A program made the translations under genes and the position numbers. Positions 25,183-33,477 of a stretch of 64,000 nucleotides of DNA are shown piece by piece (the first letter of the stretch is position 1; each line of letters starts with the position of its first letter). This DNA comes from JAIBJN01 sp963842305 (lineage in GTDB: Bacteria > Actinomycetota > Thermoleophilia > Gaiellales > Gaiellaceae). The DNA lies in assembly GCA_963842305.1 (NCBI GenBank), contig CAWJFW010000002.1, positions 682,001-746,000 of the forward strand. Reading direction: 5' to 3'. The notes below the pieces were generated by a model, which was given only the letters and a program-made list of their open reading frames with translations, did not search any database and was not told the origin of the DNA.

Positions 25183-26400
25183 GTGAGGCCGGCTTCTTCT
25201 CGCTCAGTCTCGCTCGCTCCGTGGCAGCGCCATCTTGCGATTGCGGCCGGGTGCGCGATTTTCGGGATACTCGTGCAATTCGGAACCCGATTCTTGCCGG
25301 TCGAGCTCACGACGATCGGGCTCGGGATCGGACTGATCGGGGCATCCTTCTTGCTGGCCTGGGCGGCTGACGCTGGAGAGACGGTGTTCCACGGCGGGCT
25401 CGTCCTGGCCGCCGTCGCGTTGGTCGCCGTCCTCCCCGAGTTCGTCATCGAGGTGCGGTTCGCGTACATCCAGCAAGCGGATCTCGTCACGGCCAATCTG
25501 ACCGGTGCGACGCGCCTTCTCTTAACAGGCGCCGTCGCGCTTCCGCTCCTGGTCGCTTTCCTGGCGAGGCGGAAGAACCAAGCCGCCCAGCCGTTTCAGC
25601 TCGCCGGGGCACGCCGCCTGGAGCTTGGAATGCTCCTCGTCACGTCGGTGTTCGCGGTTCAGGTCGTCGCCCGCGGCCGCCTGACAGTCGTGGACGGCAT
25701 CATCCTCGTGGCGCTCTACGCCCTGTATGCGCGACGCGTTCAAGGGACCTCCGAAGAGGAGCCCGCCGTCCTCGGCGTTCCGGCAGGTCTCCTGACCCTT
25801 CCGCCCCAGTACCGACGGCCGGCGATCACTGCGCTGATCTTCTCGGCGGCCCTGGTCGTCCTTCTGGTCGCGAACCCGTTCGCCGACGCGCTTCTCGAGA
25901 CCGGAACGGCGCTCGGTTTCGACCCCTACTTCTTGATCCAGTCGGTTGTCCCCTTGGCTACGGAGGCTCCCGAGTTCGTGGTTGTGGCTGTGCTCGTTGC
26001 CAACCGGAGGCCGGCCCAAGGGGTAGCGCTGTTTCTCGCTTCGTCAGTGAGTCAATGGACACTCGGAATGGGAGCTCTCCCGCTCGCGTACTTCGCAGGC
26101 GGTGGTGAGACATCGATGCCGCTGACCGGCGCCGGCCAATTGGAGGTCGGGCTCACGGTTGCTCTGACGCTCTTCGCAGTGGCGGCGCTTTGTCTCCTCC
26201 GGCCCGCACGCGTCGATGCGGCGCTGATCGTCGGCGTGCTCGTAATCCACTTCATCTACCCAACTGCCTTCGTCCGGATCACCGCCGCAATTGTCCTCCT
26301 CGTCTTCGCAATCGACCTCTTCATCGATCGCCGACGTGCCGTCTCACCGCTTCTGAGAGCGGTGTTCGGCGGACGCGCGCTTCAGCCCGAGCGCGAGTAA
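25183..26400 (+). CDS. CaCA-family cation antiporter (Ca2+/H+ or Na+/Ca2+ type)
   Basis: 405 residues with about ten or eleven membrane helices in two inverted halves. The alpha repeats are visible as AVLPEFVIEVRFAYIQQADLVT with TANLTGATRLLL, and as PLATEAPEFVVVAVLVANRR followed by LASSVSQWTLGMGALP. The conserved acidic residues of the ion site lie in LPEF and APEF. The GTG at 25183 starts one base after the upstream stop, giving tight coupling. It exports Ca2+ or a similar cation across the cytoplasmic membrane; the ion is not determined. Confidence 0.85.
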   Translation: MRPASSRSVSLAPWQRHLAIAAGCAIFGILVQFGTRFLPVELTTIGLGIGLIGASFLLAWAADAGETVFHGGLVLAAVALVAVLPEFVIEVRFAYIQQADLVTANLTGATRLLLTGAVALPLLVAFLARRKNQAAQPFQLAGARRLELGMLLVTSVFAVQVVARGRLTVVDGIILVALYALYARRVQGTSEEEPAVLGVPAGLLTLPPQYRRPAITALIFSAALVVLLVANPFADALLETGTALGFDPYFLIQSVVPLATEAPEFVVVAVLVANRRPAQGVALFLASSVSQWTLGMGALPLAYFAGGGETSMPLTGAGQLEVGLTVALTLFAVAALCLLRPARVDAALIVGVLVIHFIYPTAFVRITAAIVLLVFAIDLFIDRRRAVSPLLRAVFGGRALQPERE

Positions 26401-26574
26401 TCGGGTCTCGCCCGTAACCCGTAGGCCCGGGCCACCGCCGTACGCCCGGAGAGGGTGTACGATCGTCGCGACGACGGTTTTCGGAGGGCGCCCCGCCTCG
26501 TGGAAGCCGCAGTTCCAGCCTCCACGTACCGCCTCGCAAGGGTCCGACGCTCTCCCAAGCAGAGGGGAGATCCA

Positions 26575-27288
26575 ATGGGTCGAACTCGCCATCACCGCTT
26601 CTTGGCCGTTGGGGTCGCTTGCCTTGCGATTGCAGCTGTAGGCGTAGTTCCCGCCGGCGCACATCCGGGGGCCCAAGCCAGCGCCCGACAGGTTTCCGGG
26701 TCGGGTGCGGTGTTCGCCGCGGCGCCAGGCTCTGTGCTGACTCCGATCAAGAAAGCACGGGCGGCGCTTGTGCGAGTTGAGGCGCGGATCGCCCACCACA
26801 GGTACGGGCAAGCCTTTGACGCGCTCGTGACGCTCCGCCGCACAGCGGGCAAGGCACACCGGGCCGCGGTCTCTCAAATCGGCAAGCCGCCAAGCGATCC
26901 GGAAAGCGATGAGCCGCCCGGACCCCCTTCGGTCATCGCCGCTCTCAACCTCGAGCACCGAATTGTCGTTCACGGAGCCGCACTCCTTGACGGACTGACA
27001 CGCGAGGACGTTGTGGACTCACTGCGCTCCACCCTTTCGACGACGCAGAACAGGCGCGACAGAATGCTCGACCAGGTCATCGCGCTCGATCCGGAAGGCG
27101 CCCGCGGAGACTATGACGACGGAATGTCAGACACCATCCCCGCCTTCGATGGCGAGGTGAACGCGCTGCAGAACGGGCTGGACACCTTCGAACTCACTGC
27201 ATCCGCGCGCGCCGGGCTCACCAACGCGCACGAACGCGCCACAGAGACGAGAGACAAGGTCAACGACGTATGGGGTGGCGGCGAGTAG
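26575..27288 (+). CDS. Secreted stand-alone copy of the C-terminal domain of the UPF0182 fusion
   Basis: 237 residues: a signal peptide (RFLAVGVACLAIAAVGVVPAGA), a short linker, then a ~185-residue helical domain. The domain matches the end of the 1345-residue fusion nearly end to end, with no obvious gap: AHHRYGQAFDALVTLRR, QIGKPPSDPESDEPPGPP, RRDRMLDQVIALDPEGA and TNAHERATETRDKVNDVWGGGE. The start has AGAGGGGAGA upstream. Function unknown. Its position after the exchanger, and its duplication, suggest an extracellular partner for the fusion or for the same ligand. Confidence 0.8.
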   Translation: MGRTRHHRFLAVGVACLAIAAVGVVPAGAHPGAQASARQVSGSGAVFAAAPGSVLTPIKKARAALVRVEARIAHHRYGQAFDALVTLRRTAGKAHRAAVSQIGKPPSDPESDEPPGPPSVIAALNLEHRIVVHGAALLDGLTREDVVDSLRSTLSTTQNRRDRMLDQVIALDPEGARGDYDDGMSDTIPAFDGEVNALQNGLDTFELTASARAGLTNAHERATETRDKVNDVWGGGE

Positions 27289-27346
27289 AGGACCGGCTCA
27301 GACGGCCGGGCTCCTCGGCCAATTCATAGAGGACGGGGTTCGCGGT

Positions 27347-28036
27347 CTACGTGTCCGCGATCCTCGCGAACACGATGTAGTTGTCGACGTAGTGCCCGGT
27401 CGAGCTGTCGAACTCGCCGCCGCACGTGATGAGCCTCAAGGTCGGCCGCCAGGTCTGTGCGTACACGCGCTCAGTCGGGAAGTGATTCTTGGGCACTTGG
27501 GCGCTCGACGTCACGACATATCGAACGTTGGAACGATCCTTCAGAGTAATCTCGATCGAGTCACCGCGCCTCAGCGCTCGCAAGTGAAAGAAAACCGCGG
27601 GGCCGCTCTTGGAATCGACGTGTCCGGCGACAACGGCGGCTCCACGTTCGCCGGGCTCCGCGGCGTCCGTGAACCAGCCCGTATCGTCGAAGTCCTTCGG
27701 CACCTCCAGCGTCCCATCAGGATTCAAGCCGAGCGGAATCACAGGCGCCGAGACGCCAATCGCCGGAATCTCGATGTGCGTCGGCGGCGGCATCTCGGTG
27801 CGCTTCGGCTCTTGTGTCTTTGCTGGCTTCCCCGAGGCCCCGCCTGGTGAGCCGGACCCTTCGGTTGGAACAGGAAGCAGGCGCTGAGTTTGCGCCGCCG
27901 AGTCGATGCTCGCGGTGGCGTCGTTGAGATAGTTGTCGACCGCGATCGCGCCAGCAGCGGCGAAGAGGCCGAGCGCCAGAAGCGCAAGCACCGCGGCGAG
28001 AGCGCGGCGCTTACGCTTCCTTGGGCCTCGAGTCAC
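27347..28036 (-). CDS. Class F sortase
   Basis: 229 residues: basic N-terminus and one membrane anchor (~11-32), a Pro/Gly-rich linker, then the sortase beta-barrel from THIEIPAIGVSAPVIPLGL. The catalytic His139 is in VVAGHVDS and Cys205 is in LITCGGEFD. The following TGHYVDNYIVFA is the class F ending; the catalytic Arg is likely in the TWRPTLRL strand. It should transpeptidate surface proteins outside the membrane. The start is GTG, 3 bp after the stop of the small surface protein gene. Confidence 0.92.
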   Translation of the reverse strand: MTRGPRKRKRRALAAVLALLALGLFAAAGAIAVDNYLNDATASIDSAAQTQRLLPVPTEGSGSPGGASGKPAKTQEPKRTEMPPPTHIEIPAIGVSAPVIPLGLNPDGTLEVPKDFDDTGWFTDAAEPGERGAAVVAGHVDSKSGPAVFFHLRALRRGDSIEITLKDRSNVRYVVTSSAQVPKNHFPTERVYAQTWRPTLRLITCGGEFDSSTGHYVDNYIVFARIADT

Positions 28037-28039
28037 TTG

Positions 28040-28306
28040 CTACTGATTTGTGCGACGGCGCACCGTGAGACCCGCAGCCGTCAGCACCAGGACTCCGCCA
28101 ACCCCAAGTGCGCCCGCGAGAAACATGCTGGTGTCCGACGAGGACGCAGTCCCGCCGGCTCCGGTTCCGGCCCCGCCAGCCGCCCCGCCGCTGTCGGTCG
28201 TGTCGGTTTCGTCCTCACCCGCGAACGCCATGGGCGCGAACGAAAGGGCGAGCACGAGGACGGTTGTCAGGACGACGAGGAAGCGCCGGAAGGACTTCGC
28301 ATCCAT
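28040..28306 (-). CDS. Small exported protein with C-terminal membrane anchor, cotranscribed with sortase
   Basis: 88 residues: a signal peptide (FLVVLTTVLVLALSFAPMAFA), an acidic Gly/Ser/Thr-rich middle, one C-terminal hydrophobic helix (LAGALGVGGVLVLTAAG) and a VRRRTNQ tail. The layout is that of a sortase substrate, but there is no LPxTG; the residues before the helix are SSSDTSMF. It may be a non-canonical substrate or an anchored accessory. The start is preceded by AGGAGG. Confidence 0.7.
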   Translation of the reverse strand: MDAKSFRRFLVVLTTVLVLALSFAPMAFAGEDETDTTDSGGAAGGAGTGAGGTASSSDTSMFLAGALGVGGVLVLTAAGLTVRRRTNQ

Positions 28307-28379
28307 GAGTGACCTCCTGTGCGTTGATGGACGGTGGGAGTATTCTTGCTACGCGGCTAGTTGGCAAGGAAACCCCTGA

Positions 28380-29282
28380 TCACCGGCGGTCGCAGGCGTC
28401 GGTGTAGGGGCATCTTTCGAGAACGCGGACCGAAGGCGTCCCACCCCGCCAACGGAGATGCAGCAAGACCGACGCCGCATTGTTCCGGTACAGAAGCTCG
28501 CGGAGGCCCTGGTCGACGTTGACGCGGTGAACGAGCACATAACGCCCACCCGGCAGGTCGTTGATCTTGAGGTCCTGGCCCTCGAGAAACGCGGCGTAAT
28601 CGTCCCCGTAGCCGACGGAGATGCCCACTTTCAGGCGAAGTCGTTCCGGCTGGTTGAGGGCGCAGCTTCCCGAGTAGACGGGCTCGGGTGGTGCAGCGGG
28701 TAGACGCCGAGCGATGCTGTAGCGATCGCCCAGGCAGAATCCCGTCTTCCGATCCGTACGGAGTGGTTCGCTGGCACCCGCCGGCCGGAGCTCGAAGCGC
28801 TGGAGCTCGTAGTGCTCGAAGCCCAGGTAATGCCAGTGGCGGTGGTCGGGCGAGATCGTGTATCTCATGTGACCGACGTTCCGAACGACGGCGGGCGGCA
28901 GCCCGACCTGGTCAATGCGTTGCGAGATCGTCATCAGGGGCGTCCCGCGCCCGGGCCGGGACCCGACGAGCTCGAGGGGACCGTCTCCGACGTTGCGAAC
29001 GGCCGAGCGAAACCCCAGCCGGAAAATCCTCCGACCAGGCGGGCCGGTGGTCTTGATTCTGAGCTGGCTGGGTGTTTCCTGATCGAGGTCGGGGAGGCGT
29101 CGAGGAGCCGCGCTCGAGACCGCCTCGTCTGGCTCCTGCTGGGTGGATGTTGCGGCGCCGTTCGGGGTAGCGTCACTTCCGGCGGCCTTGTCGTTGGGGC
29201 CGCCGATACAGCCACCCAGAAATGCGGCAATCCCGGCAACGGCGACCGCGACTACGGTGGTTAATCGCGACCTAGTCCTCAT
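28380..29282 (-). CDS. Lysyl-oxidase-like lipoprotein
   Basis: 300 residues. The lipobox is in AAFLGGCIGG (Cys ~26), followed by an acidic/Ser linker. The domain matches the bacterial lysyl-oxidase-like family: QLRIKTTGPPGRRIFRLGF, SAVRNVGDGPLELVG, RYTISPDHRHWHYLGFEHYEL as the copper-binding His cluster, and LPGGRYVLVHRVNVDQG. In relatives the enzyme oxidises lysine side chains or amines and can crosslink proteins. It should sit outside on the membrane. Upstream of, and codirectional with, the sortase genes. Confidence 0.82.
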   Translation of the reverse strand: MRTRSRLTTVVAVAVAGIAAFLGGCIGGPNDKAAGSDATPNGAATSTQQEPDEAVSSAAPRRLPDLDQETPSQLRIKTTGPPGRRIFRLGFRSAVRNVGDGPLELVGSRPGRGTPLMTISQRIDQVGLPPAVVRNVGHMRYTISPDHRHWHYLGFEHYELQRFELRPAGASEPLRTDRKTGFCLGDRYSIARRLPAAPPEPVYSGSCALNQPERLRLKVGISVGYGDDYAAFLEGQDLKINDLPGGRYVLVHRVNVDQGLRELLYRNNAASVLLHLRWRGGTPSVRVLERCPYTDACDRR

Positions 29283-29355
29283 CTGGTCGCTGTCAGCTTA
29301 CGACCGAGACCGTTTCGTAAGGAGGATCGCTTGGGGCCGTCGCCAGCAGCAAATA

Positions 29356-29376
29356 ACCCCTCATGCGGTGAGGGGT
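29356..29376 (-). terminator. Terminator of the Glu/Asn-repeat lipoprotein gene
   Basis: ACCCCTCA and TGAGGGGT around a 5-nt loop; on the leftward transcript it is followed by TATTTG. Confidence 0.75.
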
Positions 29377-29429
29377 CGCGATGTGTCCCTTCGCCGGCCG
29401 TGACAATGGGATACGTCGCGACGATTCAC

Positions 29430-29678
29430 TCACCCGCCCGTTTCGTTCTCGGTCTCGTTTCCCTCGTTCTCGTTCTCGCCGGGCTCGTTCTCGTTCTCGC
29501 CGCCGCCGCCGTTCTCGTTCTCGCCGGGCTCGTTTTCGTTCTCGCCGCCTTCCCCGTCCGTTTCGGTTTGGCCGGTCGCTGGCTCGTCGTCCTCGGCGTC
29601 ATCCCCGCACCCGGCCGCCAGCACCAGCAGAAGGCAGAGAAGAAGCAACACCGTCAGCGCGGTCGACGATCGTCTCAC
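29430..29678 (-). CDS. Lipoprotein with Glu-Asn repeats
   Basis: 82 residues: a signal peptide with lipobox (LLLLCLLLVLAAGCGDD), then a low-complexity acidic region of GENENEPGENEN blocks. The DNA repeats GTTCTC units for about 100 bp. The GTG at 29676-29678 has AAGGA upstream. It is probably a surface-exposed flexible polyanion; no function is assigned. Divergent from the phage-type genes at 29791. Confidence 0.7.
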   Translation of the reverse strand: MRRSSTALTVLLLLCLLLVLAAGCGDDAEDDEPATGQTETDGEGGENENEPGENENGGGGENENEPGENENEGNETENETGG

Positions 29679-29790
29679 TTCTCGTCCTTCCCGCCCTGCA
29701 GTTGGAGAGGAAATCGCTTGGCGTCACCCACGACGGCGAAGGATAGGCCACGGACCGACGCAGGTGGTCCGCGTTGTTGAGCTGGGGCTG

Positions 29791-29934
29791 ATGTGCGCCC
29801 GAGCCAGGTTGGCGCGGGAACTGCACGACCTGCTCTCCGAGCTCGACGCAAAGGCGCTGCGGGAGGCTGACATGGCCGAGCGGCGGGAGAAGCGTCGCCG
29901 CCAGAGCGCATGGGTGCGCGAGCGGGATGGCTAG
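29791..29934 (+). CDS. Small charged phage-type protein
   Basis: 47 residues (MCARARLARELHDLLSELDA, then a Lys/Arg/Glu-rich helix). Its stop overlaps the start of the HNH protein (ATGGCTAG). Such small proteins often precede HNH genes beside phage terminases. Function unrecognised. Confidence 0.45.
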   Translation: MCARARLARELHDLLSELDAKALREADMAERREKRRRQSAWVRERDG

Positions 29935-30256
29935 GAGGCTTTGGCGCACGTCCAACTGGTCGCCGCCGAAGGGCTCGACTGCGGCCCGCGGCTACGGCGG
30001 GCGCCTCCAGGCCGAGCGCCGGCGCTGGGAGCCCATAGTGCAGTCGGGCCGTGTCGCCTGCGTCCGCTGCGGCCTCCCGATTGCACCCGGAGCACGTTGG
30101 CATCTCGACCATGACGAAGACCGGGTTCACTACCTTGGCCCCGCCCATGCGGTCTGCAACCTGCGTGCAGGCGGGCAGAAGGGGAACGCGATCAAGCGGA
30201 GCCCTCTTCGGGGCGGGGCGGAACGCCTCGCGGTACTGTTGACCGCGCAGCTCTAG
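29927..30256 (+). CDS. HNH endonuclease-like protein
   Basis: 109 residues. RRRWEPIVQSGRVACVRCGLPI, then WHLDHDEDR and LGPAHAVCNLRAGGQKG give the zinc Cys pair, the His-Asp-His core and the Asn/Cys of a phage-type HNH nuclease. The second Cys pair is incomplete: only the Cys of VCNLRAG is visible. It is likely of phage origin, coupled to the small gene upstream. No terminase or capsid genes follow, so it is an isolated remnant. Confidence 0.8.
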   Translation: MARRLWRTSNWSPPKGSTAARGYGGRLQAERRRWEPIVQSGRVACVRCGLPIAPGARWHLDHDEDRVHYLGPAHAVCNLRAGGQKGNAIKRSPLRGGAERLAVLLTAQL

Positions 30257-30320
30257 GTGGCCGCCGACTCCCCGCCGTAGTGCCGGTAAGCCTCTCGCTG
30301 CATACCCACCTTGAGCATGG

Positions 30321-31175
30321 TCAGTCCGTAATGTCGGCCCGGATGGTTGCGAAGGTGGGCACCGGCTGGCCGTCCTCGTCCTGCCGCCAGCTGGCAGGGC
30401 GCAGGAGCTGAGCCTTGAGCAAAACGGAATCAGCACCGGCCAACGCGGTCGTAGCCGCATCGCCGGTCAGCTGTTGCCCTGTGGCGTCGAACACCTTCGT
30501 CTCGGAGCTGATGAGAGCGACCCCTTCGCCGCCGATGAGCTGGGCGGCCTCGCTCGCCAGGTTCATGGGGACGTCGCACACCCCCTCGATCGAGATCGGC
30601 AGCTCATTGCCGTTCAACCCATCCGCCGAAGCCTCGATGGTGATCGTGATCGTGTAGAACGCATCGCTGAAGGTCGGCTGCGGGTCGCCAAGCGCAGCCC
30701 GCCGCAGGCCGCCGGCCGCGACCGTGGCGGGCTCCGGGGGGCTGACGACGCACGTCCCGGCGCCGCCGCCGCCCCTGCCGATCCTGACGGTCTCGCAGCC
30801 GTACGTCTTGGCCCGATCGTTCGCGTCGACCCTGCAAACGTCCTTGCCCGCTCCGCCGATGACGGCACGGTCTTGCCGGCCGTCGACGGCGTTCAAGAGA
30901 TCGGCGCCGCCCCCTCCCCAGAGTCGATCCCTACCGTGCCCTCCCCAGAGTCGATCCCTACCACTGCGGCCCTTGACCCGGTCGTTGCCACCGCGAGCCT
31001 TGATCACGTCGGCCGTTGCGGTGCCTAGGATTCTGTCGGGCCCGTTGGTGCCCGATATGTGCCTCGCCTGCGCGGGCCCCGCCCAGGCCAGCATCAGCGA
31101 CGCAAGGACGGCGACCAACACGAATACCGTCCGTCGCTTCCCCTGTGAGAGGAACGGCCGCTCGTGGAACTCCAT
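30321..31175 (-). CDS. Secreted RTX-like calcium-binding repeat protein
   Basis: 284 residues: a signal peptide (RTVFVLVAVLASLMLAWAGPAQA), then RTX-type nonapeptides (GTNGPDRILGTATADVIKAR, GGNDRVKGRSGRDRLWGG, GGGGADLL) in a row, with a second domain of ~150 residues that has no known motif. GGxGxDxLx repeats bind Ca2+ and fold as a beta roll. No type I export genes are nearby, and the signal peptide implies Sec export. AAGGAGGGAGATC before the ATG fixes the start at 31175. The 31176-31572 region separates it from the divergent epoxide hydrolase. Confidence 0.82.
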   Translation of the reverse strand: MEFHERPFLSQGKRRTVFVLVAVLASLMLAWAGPAQARHISGTNGPDRILGTATADVIKARGGNDRVKGRSGRDRLWGGHGRDRLWGGGGADLLNAVDGRQDRAVIGGAGKDVCRVDANDRAKTYGCETVRIGRGGGGAGTCVVSPPEPATVAAGGLRRAALGDPQPTFSDAFYTITITIEASADGLNGNELPISIEGVCDVPMNLASEAAQLIGGEGVALISSETKVFDATGQQLTGDAATTALAGADSVLLKAQLLRPASWRQDEDGQPVPTFATIRADITD

Positions 31176-31420
31176 GATCTCCCTCCTTAGCGACGTACTG
31201 CCGCCCGCCGTCGATGTCTTATGCGGCGCCGTTGCCTTGTCTTTGCGCCCGCCAGGGGCAATCCATAACAGGAACTGCATTCCACGTACAGGACATTCGC
31301 TCAGAACTGGTCGTCTTCCGTGGCTCGATCGAGGGCCAGGACTCAAGCCAGAATTTGTATCGATGCCGTAAACAGCGTTGACCGAGAGCTGGAGCTCTGA
31401 GATGGTTGTCCGCGGAATCG
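31176..31420. other. Divergent intergenic region before the tandem repeats
   Basis: About 245 bp between the RTX-like gene start and the 40-bp repeats. No credible coding frame. It must hold the RTX-like gene promoter; no clear -35/-10 pair stands out. Confidence 0.4.
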
Positions 31421-31540
31421 TTCGCCGCGCCGCCGTAATGCGACGGCCCTCGACGATGTGTTCGCCGCGTCGCCGTAATGCGACGGCCCTCGACGATGTG
31501 TTCGGCGCGTCGCCGTAATGCGACGGCCCTCGACGATCGA
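31421..31540 (+). repeat. Three tandem 40-bp direct repeats with internal dyad
   Basis: Three exact 40-bp periods at 31421, 31461 and 31501. They share the core CGCCGTAATGCGACGGCCCT followed by CGACGAT and differ at only a few positions; the third ends in CGA instead of GTG. In copies 2 and 3 each unit has CGTCGC-CGTAAT-GCGACG, a 6-bp dyad. The array ends 32 bp before the epoxide hydrolase start. Confidence 0.9.
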
Positions 31541-31572
31541 GGGGTCGACCGAGAGAGCAGTAGGAGGTTGAA

Positions 31573-32760
31573 ATGGCAACTGTCGCAACGGAAATCCGCC
31601 CCTTCCAGGTCGACATTCCGGAAGAGGAGCTCGCCGAGCTGCGCCGCCGCGTTACCGCGACGCGCTGGCCCAGCAAGGAGCTCGTCCCGGATCGGTCGCA
31701 AGGTGTGCAGCTCGCGACGACCCAGGAGCTCGCGCGCTACTGGATCACCGACTACGACTTCGGGCGAATCGAGGCGAGGTTGAACGCACTACCGCAGTTC
31801 ACGACCCAGATAGACGGGGTTGACGTCCACTTCATCCATGTTAAGTCGAAGCACGAGGACGCCCTGCCGCTGATCATGACCCACGGCTGGCCCGGCTCGG
31901 TGATCGAGCTGCTCGAGACCGTCGGACCGCTCACGGACCCGACCGCGCACGGCGGAACCGTCGAGGACGCGTTCCACCTCGTGCTGCCGTCCCTGCCCGG
32001 CTACGGCTTCTCGAGCGAGCCGGTCGAGCTCGGCTGGAACGTCGGCCGTGTCGCGCAGGCCTGGGCGGAGCTCATGCACCGCCTCGGCTACAGCCGTTAT
32101 GTCGCCCAGGGCGGCGACGTGGGCGCCGCCGTCACCGACACGATGGGACGGCAGGCACCCGAGGGCCTGCTCGGTATTCACATGAACCTGCTCGTGACGG
32201 TGCTGGCCGGCCCCCAGTCGGCGGAGTCCGAGGAGGAACGCGCGGCGGCCGACCAGCTCGCCATGTTCAGGGAGACCGGCTTCGGCTACTTCCTGGAGAT
32301 GGCCACGCGGCCGCAGACGATCGGCTACGCCCTGCTGGATTCACCCGTCGCCCTGGCGGGCTGGCTCCTCGACCACGACACGGACAGCTACCACAAGATC
32401 TCCCACGCCTTCGTCGATGGGGAGCCCGTCGGCAATCTCACCCGCGACAACATCGTCGACAACATCACGCTGTACTGGCTGACGGGCACCGGCGCCTCGG
32501 CGGCCCGGTCCTACTGGGAGGACGGACTTGCCCGAGCGAAGGCACTCGCGTCCGGCCAGGCCCCTCCGGAGGTCTCGCTCCCGGTCGGCTTCACCACGTT
32601 TCCCGGCGAGATCTGGCGGACTCCGCGCAGCTGGGTCGAGAAGTCGTACCCCAACGTCAGCTACTTCAACGCGGTCGACAGGGGCGGGCACTTCGCTGCT
32701 TGGGAAGAGCCGGAGCTCTTCTCCGAAGAGATGCGGGCTGCATTCAGCGCGCTGCGCTAG
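31573..32760 (+). CDS. Epoxide hydrolase (EHN-type alpha/beta hydrolase)
   Basis: 395 residues, usual for microsomal-type epoxide hydrolases. The N-terminal EHN domain reads IRPFQVDIPEEELAELRRRV and YDFGRIEARLNALPQFTTQI. The oxyanion loop is MTHGWPGSVIE, the nucleophile is Asp182 in AQGGDVGAAV, and the His is in VDRGGHFAAWEEPELF. It hydrates epoxides to diols in the cytoplasm; the substrate is unknown. GTAGGAGG lies before the ATG. The 40-bp repeats sit in its promoter region. Confidence 0.93.
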   Translation: MATVATEIRPFQVDIPEEELAELRRRVTATRWPSKELVPDRSQGVQLATTQELARYWITDYDFGRIEARLNALPQFTTQIDGVDVHFIHVKSKHEDALPLIMTHGWPGSVIELLETVGPLTDPTAHGGTVEDAFHLVLPSLPGYGFSSEPVELGWNVGRVAQAWAELMHRLGYSRYVAQGGDVGAAVTDTMGRQAPEGLLGIHMNLLVTVLAGPQSAESEEERAAADQLAMFRETGFGYFLEMATRPQTIGYALLDSPVALAGWLLDHDTDSYHKISHAFVDGEPVGNLTRDNIVDNITLYWLTGTGASAARSYWEDGLARAKALASGQAPPEVSLPVGFTTFPGEIWRTPRSWVEKSYPNVSYFNAVDRGGHFAAWEEPELFSEEMRAAFSALR

Positions 32761-32799
32761 TGGCGGCATTGTCTTCGGCTCTCTTCAGGAGCAGGCACC

Positions 32800-33471
32800 A
32801 TGCCAGTTGAGGCGACTAATCTCTTCCTCCTCGATGATCTCGAGGAGGGCGGAGGGACGAGTGACCTCGCGGAAAGCGATCTAGAGGCGCTTCACGCCGT
32901 CGCCGAGTGGATCACGACTTTCGTGGTCAAGCCTCACAAGGATCTCGGCCGCGCTGGGACCGTCTGTCCCTTCGTGCCTGGGTCATTGGAACGTAAGACA
33001 CTTTGGCTCGCTCCGGAGCAGATCGCCGACCGGGACATACCGAAAGTCGCCGACCTCATGCGCGGCTACAAAAGGCTGCTCTTGGACACTCGACCCACTG
33101 AAGGCGACGAGGTTATCTACAACGTCATCGTCGTTGTTTTCAGCGACTTGCCGGCCGATCGTGCCCAGGGCGTCTTCGACGACGTCCTACAGGATCTTGC
33201 AGTTTCGTCGTATGTGGAAGACGGAATCCTTTTCGGGCCGTACTACGAAGGCAATAAGGCGCCTGCGATCTACAACGCGAGCTTCCGACCATTCCAGTCG
33301 CCCGCGCCGTTTCTGTTCGTGAGGCACGGAGTCACCAGCGACTGGAAGTTCTTCCTGGACGACGAGGAGTGGCTCAACTTGTGGGCGCGTCGCCATGGGG
33401 AGTCCGGAGCCCAAGCCCTTGCTCAGGAACTACGCCGCTTGCCGTGGCGCGCCGGCGCCCAAAGGAGCTGA
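32800..33471 (+). CDS. Hypothetical protein resembling DUF6875
   Basis: 223 residues. AEWITTFVVKPHKDLGRAGTVCPFVPGSLERKTLWLA matches the pattern I recall for DUF6875 (a PH-LGR-G-VCPF core), and later QSPAPFLFVRHGVTSDWKFFLDDEEW. It is soluble with no membrane segment. Some relatives sit beside biosynthetic enzymes, but no function is established. It follows the epoxide hydrolase by 39 bp with AGGAGC before the ATG and precedes a small membrane protein, so a three-gene operon is likely. Confidence 0.6.
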   Translation: MPVEATNLFLLDDLEEGGGTSDLAESDLEALHAVAEWITTFVVKPHKDLGRAGTVCPFVPGSLERKTLWLAPEQIADRDIPKVADLMRGYKRLLLDTRPTEGDEVIYNVIVVVFSDLPADRAQGVFDDVLQDLAVSSYVEDGILFGPYYEGNKAPAIYNASFRPFQSPAPFLFVRHGVTSDWKFFLDDEEWLNLWARRHGESGAQALAQELRRLPWRAGAQRS

Positions 33472-33477
33472 GAAGAC

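Noticed and set aside
29430..29540. GTTCTC hexamer repeat as a regulatory satellite
   Set aside because: It is explained by the Glu-Asn repeats of the lipoprotein encoded on the other strand.
31421..31540. CRISPR array
   Set aside because: The repeats are directly tandem with no unique spacers and no cas genes are nearby.
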